Origin: Candidatus Alistipes intestinigallinarum
GTDB lineage: Bacteria; Bacteroidota; Bacteroidia; Bacteroidales; Rikenellaceae
Direction: 5' to 3'
DNA length: 64,000 nucleotides
Assembly (NCBI GenBank): GCA_019115745.1
Contig: DXDA01000068.1
Coordinates: 62,001 to 126,000, forward strand
The notes beneath the pieces were generated by a model. The model was not told where the DNA came from. It saw nothing but the letters and a program-made list of their open reading frames with translations, and did not search any database. Below are positions 25,358-33,443 of this stretch, piece after piece; within the stretch, counting starts at the first letter, position 1, and each line of letters begins with the position of its first letter. Position numbers and translations under genes: made by a program.

Positions 25358-26025
25358 CAGCCGCGGTAGTTGACCTCCTCGTTCAGCACTTCGACGATGA
25401 AGGGGTTGTAGAGCAGTTCGTGACCGATGGTCGACTCGGGCCCGTGGCCCGGATAGACGTGCACCTCTTCGCCGAGCGGGATGATGACGTCGAGGATCGA
25501 GCGCATGATCCACGAGTAGTCGCCGCCGGGAAGGTCCGTGCGTCCGATCGACTCGCGGAAGAGCGTGTCGCCGGTGAACAGGGACTTCGATTCGGGCTCG
25601 TAGAAGGCCACGTGCCCGGGGGAGTGCCCGGGGGTGCGGAGGATCTGCAGCACGGAGTTCCCGAAGCGGATCTCGGACATGCGGTCCAGATCCTGATCGA
25701 CGGAGGGCATGGCGCCGATCTTCACGCCGAAGACCGAACCGCTCGTGGCGGCGTTGTCGACCAGAAACTGATCCTTGGCCGAGAGGGCGAAGGGGATTCC
25801 GTAACGCTGCTTGAGGTGTTCGACGCCGAGCGTGTGGTCGAAATGTCCGTGGGTGTTGGCCGCCAGCACGGGTTTGAGTCCGTGTTCGGCGATGAAGTTG
25901 TCCAGGGCGGCATCTTCGCGGGGGTTGGAGTTCCCGGCGTCGATGACGATACACTCCTTCGTGTCGTCCCAGAGGACGTAGGTGTTTTCCTGTATGGGGT
26001 TGAAAGGCAGACAGGCAATCTTCAT
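25357..26025 (-). CDS. MBL-fold metallo-hydrolase (glyoxalase II-like)
   Basis: Start at MKIACLPFNPIQENTYVLWDD; THGHFDHTLG, TPGHSPGHVAFY, GDTLFRESIGRTDLPGGD. Confidence 0.93.
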   Translation of the reverse strand: MKIACLPFNPIQENTYVLWDDTKECIVIDAGNSNPREDAALDNFIAEHGLKPVLAANTHGHFDHTLGVEHLKQRYGIPFALSAKDQFLVDNAATSGSVFGVKIGAMPSVDQDLDRMSEIRFGNSVLQILRTPGHSPGHVAFYEPESKSLFTGDTLFRESIGRTDLPGGDYSWIMRSILDVIIPLGEEVHVYPGHGPESTIGHELLYNPFIVEVLNEEVNYRG

Positions 26026-26194
26026 GGTTCGTGTGTTTTGCGGTCGCGGTCCGGGCGGGACGATGGAAATTGCGGGGGTGGAGCCGACGGGTTCCGTTTC
26101 CGGACGTCCGGGCCGGGGGTGCGTCCTATTTTGCGCAAAGATAACGTTTTTTGCGGGATTTTGCCTACCTTTATCCCTCAAAACCCGACGAACC

Positions 26195-27019
26195 ATGAAA
26201 CGTTTGCTGCTTGTTTTTGCCGTGCTGCTTCTTTTCTGCCCGACACTCCGGGCGCAGGACGGCGGCTACCGCACGGAGCGTGCGATTGCCTACCGGGATG
26301 CCGCGGACCCGGCTTCGGCCGATTCGCTGTGCCGCCTCGACCTCTACTACCCGACGGACCGCCGGGGCTTTGCCACGGTGATCTGGTTCCACGGCGGGGG
26401 CTTGACCGCCGGGCGGCGCGAAATCCCTGCGGCACTCCGGAATCAAGGTTTTGCGGTGGTCGGCGTGGATTATCGGCTGGTGCCGCACGTGCAGGTTTCG
26501 CAGTGCGTGGAGGATGCCGCGGCTGCTGCGGCATGGGTTGTCCGGCACATCGCCGACTACGGCGGCGACCCGCGTCTGATCTTTGTGGCGGGACACTCCG
26601 CCGGGGGCTACCTCACTTCGATGATCGGCCTCGACAAACGCTGGCTGAAGCCCTACGGGCTGGACCCCGACGAGGTCTTCGCGGCCCTGATCCCCTACAG
26701 CGGCCAGGTCGTGACGCACTTCGCGCGGCGGGCCGAACTGGGGCTCCCCGATACGCAGCCGCTGGTCGACGACCTGGCGCCGCTGAACCACGTGCGGGCG
26801 GACTGCCCTCCGATCCTGATCCTTTCGGGCGACCGCGAACTGGAGATGCTGGGCCGCTACGAGGAGAATGCCTATTTCTGGCGGATGATGCGGGTGGTGG
26901 GGCATCCCGACGTGCAGCTCCGCGAGTTCGACGGTTTCGACCATGGAAACATGCCCCAGGCGGGTCACTACGTGGCGGTGCGCTATATCCGCGAGCGGGT
27001 GAAGAGGCTGGAGCGATAA
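26195..27019 (+). CDS. Secreted alpha/beta hydrolase (carboxylesterase/HSL-like)
   Basis: Signal peptide MKRLLLVFAVLLLFCPTLRAQ; WFHGGGLTAG, FVAGHSAGGYLTSMI, FDHGNM. Confidence 0.9.
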   Translation: MKRLLLVFAVLLLFCPTLRAQDGGYRTERAIAYRDAADPASADSLCRLDLYYPTDRRGFATVIWFHGGGLTAGRREIPAALRNQGFAVVGVDYRLVPHVQVSQCVEDAAAAAAWVVRHIADYGGDPRLIFVAGHSAGGYLTSMIGLDKRWLKPYGLDPDEVFAALIPYSGQVVTHFARRAELGLPDTQPLVDDLAPLNHVRADCPPILILSGDRELEMLGRYEENAYFWRMMRVVGHPDVQLREFDGFDHGNMPQAGHYVAVRYIRERVKRLER

Positions 27020-27047
27020 TTGCGGGAAGGTGGAAAAATCGGGAATC

Positions 27048-28181
27048 ATGAAAAAACGGATGAAAGCGCTTGCGGCATTCTTGAGCGTGCTGCTGCTGGC
27101 GGGGTGTTCGCTGCTGAAGGTCTCCGTCTCGACGGGCGACCCCTTGCCGAAGGAGCAGATGAATACGCGGACCCTGACACGGGCCTTCTACTACGACTTC
27201 TCGGGCGAGGTGGCCCGGGCGGCGGATTCGATCGTGGCGTCGTCGCCGGAACTCGGCGTGCGGGTGGCGGCCGTGCGGTGGAAGATCCGCGCCACGCAGG
27301 CCGGGCTGACGGCCGCCATGCAGGGAATTCCCGATGTGGCCTTGGCCGACCTGTGGATCCTCTGCCGGCGGATGGACCGCTACTTTGCTTCGACCCCCGA
27401 TTCGCTGCTGTTCGGACCGCAGAGCCCCGTCGCGCGGGCGACGGCCGCACACCTCGACCGCCGGATCGGACACCTCGCCCGGCAGGCGCTTCCCGGGGAT
27501 CGTTATCCGCTGATGGAGCGCTTCGTGGAGACGTATCTGGCGGAAAACCCCGCTTCGGAGGGGGCCGAGAGCGACAATACGACCCTGGCGTGGCTGGAGT
27601 ACCTGCAGGCGAACGGCGTCGAACACGCCTACGCCACGGGATCGATCGCCGAGGTGCTGGCCGACGTGAACGACCGCGTGAGCGGACAGACGCAGCAGCT
27701 TTCGAACAGCGTGAGCTGGTCGAAGGATATCTTCGAGATGCGGCTGGCGCAGGACAGCCTGCGTTCGCAGATCGGTATGCAGTTCGATTCGCTGGAGCGG
27801 AACTTCACGCGGATCGTGGTGGTTGCCGAGCACCTTCCGGAGATCTCGGACCGGATGCTGACGGAGCTGAACGCCCAGGCGACGCAGCTCATCTCGACGA
27901 TGAACGCCTCGGTGGACCACGCCTTTGCCGACATCGACCGCCAGCGTGCGGAGTTGCAGTATTACGTCTCGCGGGAGCGTGAGGCGCTGGTCGAGCAACT
28001 CCGGGCCGCGGGCGACGACCTGGTCCGCACGACCCTCGATGCCGTCCCGGGGCTTGTCGGCAAACTGCTCTTCTATTTCGTGCTGGCCGTGGCGGTGCTG
28101 GTCGGGGGGCCCTTTGCGCTGGGCTTCTGGCTGGGCGGCGTACGGGCGCGGGCGCGGATGAAAAAACGGGCGGGTGAATGA
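27048..28181 (+). CDS. Uncharacterised lipoprotein with central helical region and C-terminal TM segment
   Basis: Lipobox SVLLLAGCSLL; C-terminal FYFVLAVAVLVGGPFALGFWLGGVRARARMKKR. Confidence 0.75.
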   Translation: MKKRMKALAAFLSVLLLAGCSLLKVSVSTGDPLPKEQMNTRTLTRAFYYDFSGEVARAADSIVASSPELGVRVAAVRWKIRATQAGLTAAMQGIPDVALADLWILCRRMDRYFASTPDSLLFGPQSPVARATAAHLDRRIGHLARQALPGDRYPLMERFVETYLAENPASEGAESDNTTLAWLEYLQANGVEHAYATGSIAEVLADVNDRVSGQTQQLSNSVSWSKDIFEMRLAQDSLRSQIGMQFDSLERNFTRIVVVAEHLPEISDRMLTELNAQATQLISTMNASVDHAFADIDRQRAELQYYVSREREALVEQLRAAGDDLVRTTLDAVPGLVGKLLFYFVLAVAVLVGGPFALGFWLGGVRARARMKKRAGE

Positions 28182-28189
28182 TTTTTTGT

Positions 28190-28197
28190 TACCTTTG
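28190..28197 (+). promoter_or_regulatory. Putative -7 element (TACCTTTG) upstream of the rRNA methyltransferase gene
   Basis: TAnnTTTG 21 nt before the likely ATG at 28219; no clear -33. Confidence 0.35.
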
Positions 28198-28218
28198 CAA
28201 CCCGAATCAGAGAAACCG

Positions 28219-29628
28219 ATGGCAAGAAAGAAAGCGAATTACCCCTTGATCGAGGGGCTTGAGATTACGACCCTGGCGGCCGAAGGCAAGGCCATGGGGC
28301 GCTGGAACGACGTGGTGGTCTTCGTGCCGATGACCGTACCGGGCGACGTGGTGGACGTGCAGATCCGCGTCAAGCGGCGCCGCTTCATGGAGGGCTACGT
28401 CGTGAACTACGTGAAACGCTCGCCACTGCGCGAGGAGCCCTTCTGCGAACACTTCGGGGTGTGCGGGGGGTGCAAGTGGCAGAACCTTCCCTACGAGGAG
28501 CAGTTGCGGTTCAAGACGGCGCAGGTGCGCGATCAACTGACGCGCATCGGCAAACTTGAACTCCCGGAGATCGCCCCCTGCCTGGGCTCGGCCGAGACGC
28601 GTTTCTACCGCAACAAACTGGAGTTCACCTTCGCCGACCGCCGCTGGCTGACGCGCGAGGAGGTCGAAAGCGGCGCCGATCTCGACGCTTCGCCGGCCGT
28701 GGGATTCCACATCCCGAACATGTTCGACAAGGTGCTTGACATCCGCAAGTGCTGGCTGCAGCCCGATCCGTCGAATGCCATCCGGCTCGAAACCAAACGC
28801 TTCTGCCTCGAACACGGCTATACGTTCCACAATGCCCGCGAACATACGGGGCTGATGCGCAACATGATCATCCGCACGGCCTCAACGGGGGAGGTGATGG
28901 TGATCGTGGTCTTCGGCGCGGAGGAGCGTCCGCGGATCGAGGCGCTGCTCGACCACCTGTCGGCGAGCTTTCCGCAGATCACGTCGCTCTTCTACGTCGT
29001 CAATACGAAACTCAACGACTCGGTCGGGGATCTCGATGCGGTGTGCTACCGCGGCAAGGACCACATCATCGAGGAGATGGAGGGTCTCCGCTTCAAGGTG
29101 GGCCCGAAATCCTTCTACCAGACCAACTCGGCGCAGGCGTACGAACTCTACAAGGTGGCGCGGCGCTTTGCCGACCTGCACCCGGAGGATACGCTCTACG
29201 ACCTCTATACCGGTACGGGGACGATTGCCAACTTCTGCGCCGCACGCTGTGTGCGGGTCGTGGGCATCGAGTACGTCCCGGAGGCGATTGCCGATGCGAA
29301 GGTCAACTCCGAACTGAACGGTATCCGCAATACGACCTTCTACGCCGGGGACATGAAGGCGGTGCTGGACGACGCCTTCGTGGCGGCGAACGGGCATCCG
29401 GATGTCATCATCCTCGACCCGCCGCGGGCCGGCGTGGATGAACCGGTGATCGACGTGATCCTGCGTGCGGCGCCGGAGCGGATCGTCTACGTGAGCTGCA
29501 ATCCGGCGACGCAGGCCCGCGACCTGGCGCTGCTGGACGGCGCCTACCGGGTGGAGGCGGTGCAGCCCGTCGACATGTTCCCGCACACGCACCACGTGGA
29601 GAATGTGGTGAAACTCGTGCGGCGCTGA
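28219..29628 (+). CDS. rlmD: 23S rRNA (uracil-5-)-methyltransferase, RumA/RlmD family
   Basis: FGVCGGCKWQNLPYEEQL, TRFYRNKLEFTF, LYDLYTGTGTIANF, DPPRAGVDEP, YVSCNPATQARDL. Confidence 0.9.
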   Translation: MARKKANYPLIEGLEITTLAAEGKAMGRWNDVVVFVPMTVPGDVVDVQIRVKRRRFMEGYVVNYVKRSPLREEPFCEHFGVCGGCKWQNLPYEEQLRFKTAQVRDQLTRIGKLELPEIAPCLGSAETRFYRNKLEFTFADRRWLTREEVESGADLDASPAVGFHIPNMFDKVLDIRKCWLQPDPSNAIRLETKRFCLEHGYTFHNAREHTGLMRNMIIRTASTGEVMVIVVFGAEERPRIEALLDHLSASFPQITSLFYVVNTKLNDSVGDLDAVCYRGKDHIIEEMEGLRFKVGPKSFYQTNSAQAYELYKVARRFADLHPEDTLYDLYTGTGTIANFCAARCVRVVGIEYVPEAIADAKVNSELNGIRNTTFYAGDMKAVLDDAFVAANGHPDVIILDPPRAGVDEPVIDVILRAAPERIVYVSCNPATQARDLALLDGAYRVEAVQPVDMFPHTHHVENVVKLVRR

Positions 29629-29709
29629 CGCAGTATTTTCGGGAATTCTCCGTTTCTTATACAAAACCGTTTCCCAAACGGGAGTTTTTGTTCACTGAAA
29701 AACTGAAAC

Positions 29710-30402
29710 ATGATGAAACGACTGATTTTGATGGCCGTCGTGGCGCTGGCAGCGCTCCCGGCCGCCGCGCAGATCCAGGAGGCATTCCCGAGTTACGTGC
29801 AGGTCAACGGTCGGGCCGAGAAGGAGATCACGCCCGACGAGTTCTATTTGCAGATCATCATCAACGAACGCGATTCGAAGGGGAAGATTTCGGTCGAGAG
29901 CCAGCAGCGCGACATGATTGCCGCACTGAAGAAGCTGGGTGTCGACGTGGAGAAGCAGCTCAAGGTGGCGAACCTGTCGAGCGAGTTTTTCAAGAAGAAG
30001 ACCTCGGTTGCGACGGCCAAATACCAGTTGCAGTTGGGGACGTCGGCCGAAGTGGCGCGGGCCTGGCAGGCGCTGGACAACCTGGGGATTTCGGATGTCT
30101 CGATTCTGAAGGTTTCGCACTCGAAGATCGACGAATACAAGGAGCAGGTGCGTGTGGAGGCGATCCGCAACGCGCGGGCGAATGCCGCGACGCTGGCCGA
30201 GGCGATCGGTCAGACGGTGGGCAAGTGCTTCTACATCTACGATTCGAACAGCAACGTCATGCCGGTTATGTACGACAATGCGGTGCTGATGCGCAGCGCG
30301 AAGGCCTACGGGGCCGCCGAGGCGACGGTCGAGGAGGAGCCGTTGGAGTTCAAGACCATCCGCCTGGAGTATAACGTGCAGGCGAAGTTCGTGCTGGAGT
30401 AG
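29710..30402 (+). CDS. SIMPL-domain (DUF541) secreted protein
   Basis: Signal peptide; YVQVNGRAEKEITPDEFYLQIIINERDSKGKISVESQQRDMIAALKKLGVD. Confidence 0.85.
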   Translation: MMKRLILMAVVALAALPAAAQIQEAFPSYVQVNGRAEKEITPDEFYLQIIINERDSKGKISVESQQRDMIAALKKLGVDVEKQLKVANLSSEFFKKKTSVATAKYQLQLGTSAEVARAWQALDNLGISDVSILKVSHSKIDEYKEQVRVEAIRNARANAATLAEAIGQTVGKCFYIYDSNSNVMPVMYDNAVLMRSAKAYGAAEATVEEEPLEFKTIRLEYNVQAKFVLE

Positions 30403-30454
30403 GGCTTCCGGAGTCGGTCCGACGGCTTTTATACGATGATTTTTGGAAACAGGG

Positions 30455-30500
30455 AAATCCCGGATCGGGACGTGCCGCGACGCGTTTCGATCCGGGATTT
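30455..30500. terminator. Stem-loop downstream of the SIMPL gene
   Basis: Perfect 13-bp arms AAATCCCGGATCG / CGATCCGGGATTT, 20-nt loop. Confidence 0.5.
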
Positions 30501-30554
30501 TCGGGAAAGATGGGCGGCGTGCCCGGCCTTGTGCGGGGCGGTGGCGGCCGGGCC

Positions 30555-30674
30555 CCTGCCCTGACGACTCCTGCCCTGACGACTCCTGCTCTGGCGATCC
30601 CAGCCCGGATGACTCCAGCCCGGATGACCCCTGCTCTGGCGATCCCTGCTCTGACGGCCCCTGCCCGGATGACC
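30555..30674. repeat. 15-bp minisatellite, eight contiguous units
   Basis: CCTGCCCTGACGACT x2, CCTGCTCTGGCGATC, CCAGCCCGGATGACT, CCAGCCCGGATGACC, CCTGCTCTGGCGATC, CCTGCTCTGACGGCC, CCTGCCCGGATGACC. Confidence 0.92.
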
Positions 30675-30765
30675 CCGACCGCCCGGATTCGGATCTGTTG
30701 CTTCCGGATTTTCAGGATTTGCGGTTCCCGGGAACGAACCTGTTGCAAAAACCGGAAATAATTTT

Positions 30766-30773
30766 TATCTTTG
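30766..30773 (+). promoter_or_regulatory. Putative -7 element (TATCTTTG) of the cytidine deaminase gene
   Basis: TAnnTTTG 45 nt before the ATG; TTGC 19 nt upstream as a weak -33. Confidence 0.5.
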
Positions 30774-30817
30774 TAATTCACCCCTGTAAAAACGGGGGTC
30801 GTGAAAAAGGAGGAGTT

Positions 30818-31273
30818 ATGGAAAAGCAGTTCCGTTTCGATTACGAACACTATGCGGCGCTGTCGGAACTTCCCGAAGCGGACCGCCAGTTGGTTGCCGA
30901 GGCTGGGCAGGCCACGGCACGGGCTCAAGCCCCCTATTCGAAATTTCGGGTAGGTGCTGCGGCGCGGCTGCGCAGCGGCCGCATCCTCCACGGCGGCAAT
31001 ATCGAGAGCGAGGTCTTCCCGGCGGGTCTGTGTGCCGAACGGACGCTGCTCTTCTACGCCGCGGCCAATTATGCCGACGACCCGATCGAATCGCTGGCCA
31101 TTGCTTCGGAGCCCTCGGAGCGCGAATGCTACCCCTGCGGACAGTGCCGTCAGGTGCTGGTGGATACCGAACGCCGCCAGGGGAGCCCGATCCGGGTGAT
31201 CATGAGCGGCGGCGGCACGGCCTCGATTGTCGACACGGCGGAAAAACTCCTGCCCTTTACCTTCATCCTGTAA
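30818..31273 (+). CDS. cdd: Cytidine deaminase
   Basis: Start at MEKQFRFDYEHYAALSEL; PYSKFRVGAAARL, GLCAERTLLFYAAA, CYPCGQCRQVLV. Confidence 0.93.
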   Translation: MEKQFRFDYEHYAALSELPEADRQLVAEAGQATARAQAPYSKFRVGAAARLRSGRILHGGNIESEVFPAGLCAERTLLFYAAANYADDPIESLAIASEPSERECYPCGQCRQVLVDTERRQGSPIRVIMSGGGTASIVDTAEKLLPFTFIL

Positions 31274-31284
31274 CTCTGCACCCG

Positions 31285-31971
31285 ATGTTCAGCCCGGACG
31301 ATATTCTCTATGAAGACAACCACCTGTTAGTCGTGAACAAACACGGCGGCGATCTCGTGCAGCCGGATCCTTCGGGCGAGAGTGCTCTGGAGGATCAGAT
31401 CAAGGCCTTCATCAAGGTGCGGGATGCCAAACCCGGGGAGGTTTTTCTGGGGGTGGTGCATCGCATCGACCGCCCGGTGAGCGGTGCGGTGGTCTTTGCC
31501 AAGACCTCGAAGGCGCTGACGCGGCTGAACGAGATGCTGCGCGAAGGGCGGATCCACAAGGTCTACTGGGCGCTGACGGAGTCGACTCCCGACCCCGAGC
31601 AGGGCGAACTGCGACACTATATCCTGCGGGACGGACGAACGAACCGCTCGCGGGCCTATGATGCTCCGAAGGGGGATGCCAAGGAGGCTCGGCTGCGCTA
31701 CGAGACGCGCGGACGGGGCAAGAACTATACGCTCGTGGAGGTCGAGTTGCTGACGGGCCGCCACCACCAGATCCGGGCACAATTGTCGAAGATCGGCTGC
31801 CCGATCCGCGGGGACCTGAAGTACGGGGCGCGGCGTTCGCAACCCGGGGGCGGGATCTCGCTCCATTCGCGGCGGGTGGAGTTCGACCATCCGGTTCGCC
31901 ACGAACCGGTCTCGGTCACGGCGCCGGTTCCGGCGGGCGATAATCTGTGGGCCGCCTTCGAGAACCTGTAA
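31285..31971 (+). CDS. RluA-family pseudouridine synthase
   Basis: ILYEDNHLLVVNKHGGDLVQPD, VVHRIDRPVSGAVVFAKTSKA, LLTGRHHQIRAQLSKIGCPIRGDLKYG. Confidence 0.93.
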   Translation: MFSPDDILYEDNHLLVVNKHGGDLVQPDPSGESALEDQIKAFIKVRDAKPGEVFLGVVHRIDRPVSGAVVFAKTSKALTRLNEMLREGRIHKVYWALTESTPDPEQGELRHYILRDGRTNRSRAYDAPKGDAKEARLRYETRGRGKNYTLVEVELLTGRHHQIRAQLSKIGCPIRGDLKYGARRSQPGGGISLHSRRVEFDHPVRHEPVSVTAPVPAGDNLWAAFENL

Positions 31972-31989
31972 AACAAAAGAGGAAAGACG

Positions 31990-32442
31990 ATGCGACTGTT
32001 TGTACAACGGGTGAAAGAGGCCTCGGTGACGATCGGCGGCACGCTCCATTCCCGAATCGGCGGGGGATTGCTGGTGCTGGTCGGCGTGGGAAACGATGAC
32101 GACGGGGAGGACCTGGAATACCTGGCCGGAAAACTCGTTCGGCTGCGGATCTTCGACGACGAGAACGGGGTGATGAACCTCGACGTTATGCAGACCGGCG
32201 GTGAGGTGCTGGTTGTGAGCCAGTTCACGCTGATGGCCTCGACGCGCAAGGGCAACCGCCCGAGCTATATCAAAGCGGCCCCGGAGGCTGTTTCGCGTCC
32301 GTTGTACGAACGTTTTGCGGCGCGGGTCGGGGAGTTGACGGGCCGTCCCGTTGCGACGGGCGAATTCGGTGCCGACATGCAGGTAGCCTTGATCAACGAC
32401 GGTCCGGTGACGATCTGGATCGATTCCAAAAATAAAGAGTGA
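31990..32442 (+). CDS. dtd: D-aminoacyl-tRNA deacylase
   Basis: MRLFVQRVKEASVTIGG, VVSQFTLMASTRKGNRPSYIKAA, GRPVATGEFGADMQVALINDGPVTI. Confidence 0.96.
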   Translation: MRLFVQRVKEASVTIGGTLHSRIGGGLLVLVGVGNDDDGEDLEYLAGKLVRLRIFDDENGVMNLDVMQTGGEVLVVSQFTLMASTRKGNRPSYIKAAPEAVSRPLYERFAARVGELTGRPVATGEFGADMQVALINDGPVTIWIDSKNKE

Positions 32443-32447
32443 CGAGT

Positions 32448-33374
32448 ATGAAGACGAAGACGATCACATGGATGACAGGGTGCCTTGTCGCCTGTCTGGT
32501 CGCCTGCGGAGGCGACGGTTCGAAGGATTTCGAGATTCCGGGATTTCCGGGTACTTCGGATCCCGACCCGGAACAACCGCCTGTTTTTGAACGTTATGAT
32601 CTGTCGGTCCATACGGGCTGGGCGGAGTTGCCGGCGGTGGACAACGACTCGGAGGACCTCTATTATGCGGCACACTTCTGCACGGGGCTGCCCGGCGGAC
32701 GGAACTACTCGATCTGTTACAGCGCGGAGAACCGGATCACCTTCTGGTCATCCTTCCCGCTTCACGAATGCTACAAGGGGGATCAGAGCCGTTCGGACGG
32801 ATGGGCCTACGATCCGGAACTGCCGCAGTCGATCCAGCCGGCTCTGACCAATGGTTCGTACCAGCCGCAACCGGGCTATTCGAAGGGTCACCTGCTGGCG
32901 TCGAGCGACCGTACGGTGAGCTACGCGGCCAACGTGCAGACCTTTTATGTGACGAACGTGGCTCCACAGTGGCAGAATGGCTTCAACAGCGGGGTGTGGA
33001 AGTCGCTTGAGGAGGATTGCTGGAAGAACATCTGCGCCGATACGCTTTATGTGGTATCCGGGGTGTATGGCGTACATGCCACGGATGAGGTGACCGACAA
33101 GAGCGGTCGGAAGTGCACGGTTCCGAGCCACTTCTACCGGGTGCTGCTGCGCTCGAAGGCGGGCAATACGGGCAGGAAGGTGCAGGATCTTTCGGCCGAC
33201 GAACTGCAATGCGTGGGCTTCTGGTTCGAGAACCGGACCTATCCGAGCGGCAAGCCCTCGGCGAACATGACCTCGGTGGCGGAGATCGAGCGGAAGACCG
33301 GAATGACCTTCTTCGTGAATGTGCCGAATGCCCCGAAGGAGATTTTTGATAAAACGGCGTGGAAATTTCGATAA
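32448..33374 (+). CDS. Secreted lipoprotein DNA/RNA non-specific endonuclease (NUC fold), copy 1
   Basis: Lipobox CLVACLVAC; GYSKGHLLASSDRT...YVTNVAPQWQNGFNSGVWKSLE. Confidence 0.82.
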   Translation: MKTKTITWMTGCLVACLVACGGDGSKDFEIPGFPGTSDPDPEQPPVFERYDLSVHTGWAELPAVDNDSEDLYYAAHFCTGLPGGRNYSICYSAENRITFWSSFPLHECYKGDQSRSDGWAYDPELPQSIQPALTNGSYQPQPGYSKGHLLASSDRTVSYAANVQTFYVTNVAPQWQNGFNSGVWKSLEEDCWKNICADTLYVVSGVYGVHATDEVTDKSGRKCTVPSHFYRVLLRSKAGNTGRKVQDLSADELQCVGFWFENRTYPSGKPSANMTSVAEIERKTGMTFFVNVPNAPKEIFDKTAWKFR

Positions 33375-33443
33375 AACAGCGATAGATACGGGCGGGGCGC
33401 CAGCGAGGATGCCCTTTGCCTTTATGAAAATTAGTAAAAGTTT

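Noticed and set aside
24626-25954. 442-aa version of the FkbM methyltransferase ORF
   Set aside because: The first ~200 residues are an out-of-frame read of the MBL-hydrolase gene; the real start is at 25357 ([12 protein letters not shown]).
25093-27998. 652-aa plus and 461-aa minus ORFs
   Set aside because: Overlap well-supported MBL, esterase and lipoprotein genes; R/G/A-rich shadow translations.
30555-30674. Possible CRISPR array
   Set aside because: 15-bp contiguous units with no spacers and no cas genes in the window.
30350-30991. 213-aa minus ORF and 276-aa plus extension rich in pentapeptide repeats
   Set aside because: Repeats come from the 15-bp minisatellite being open in all frames; cytidine deaminase starts at 30818.
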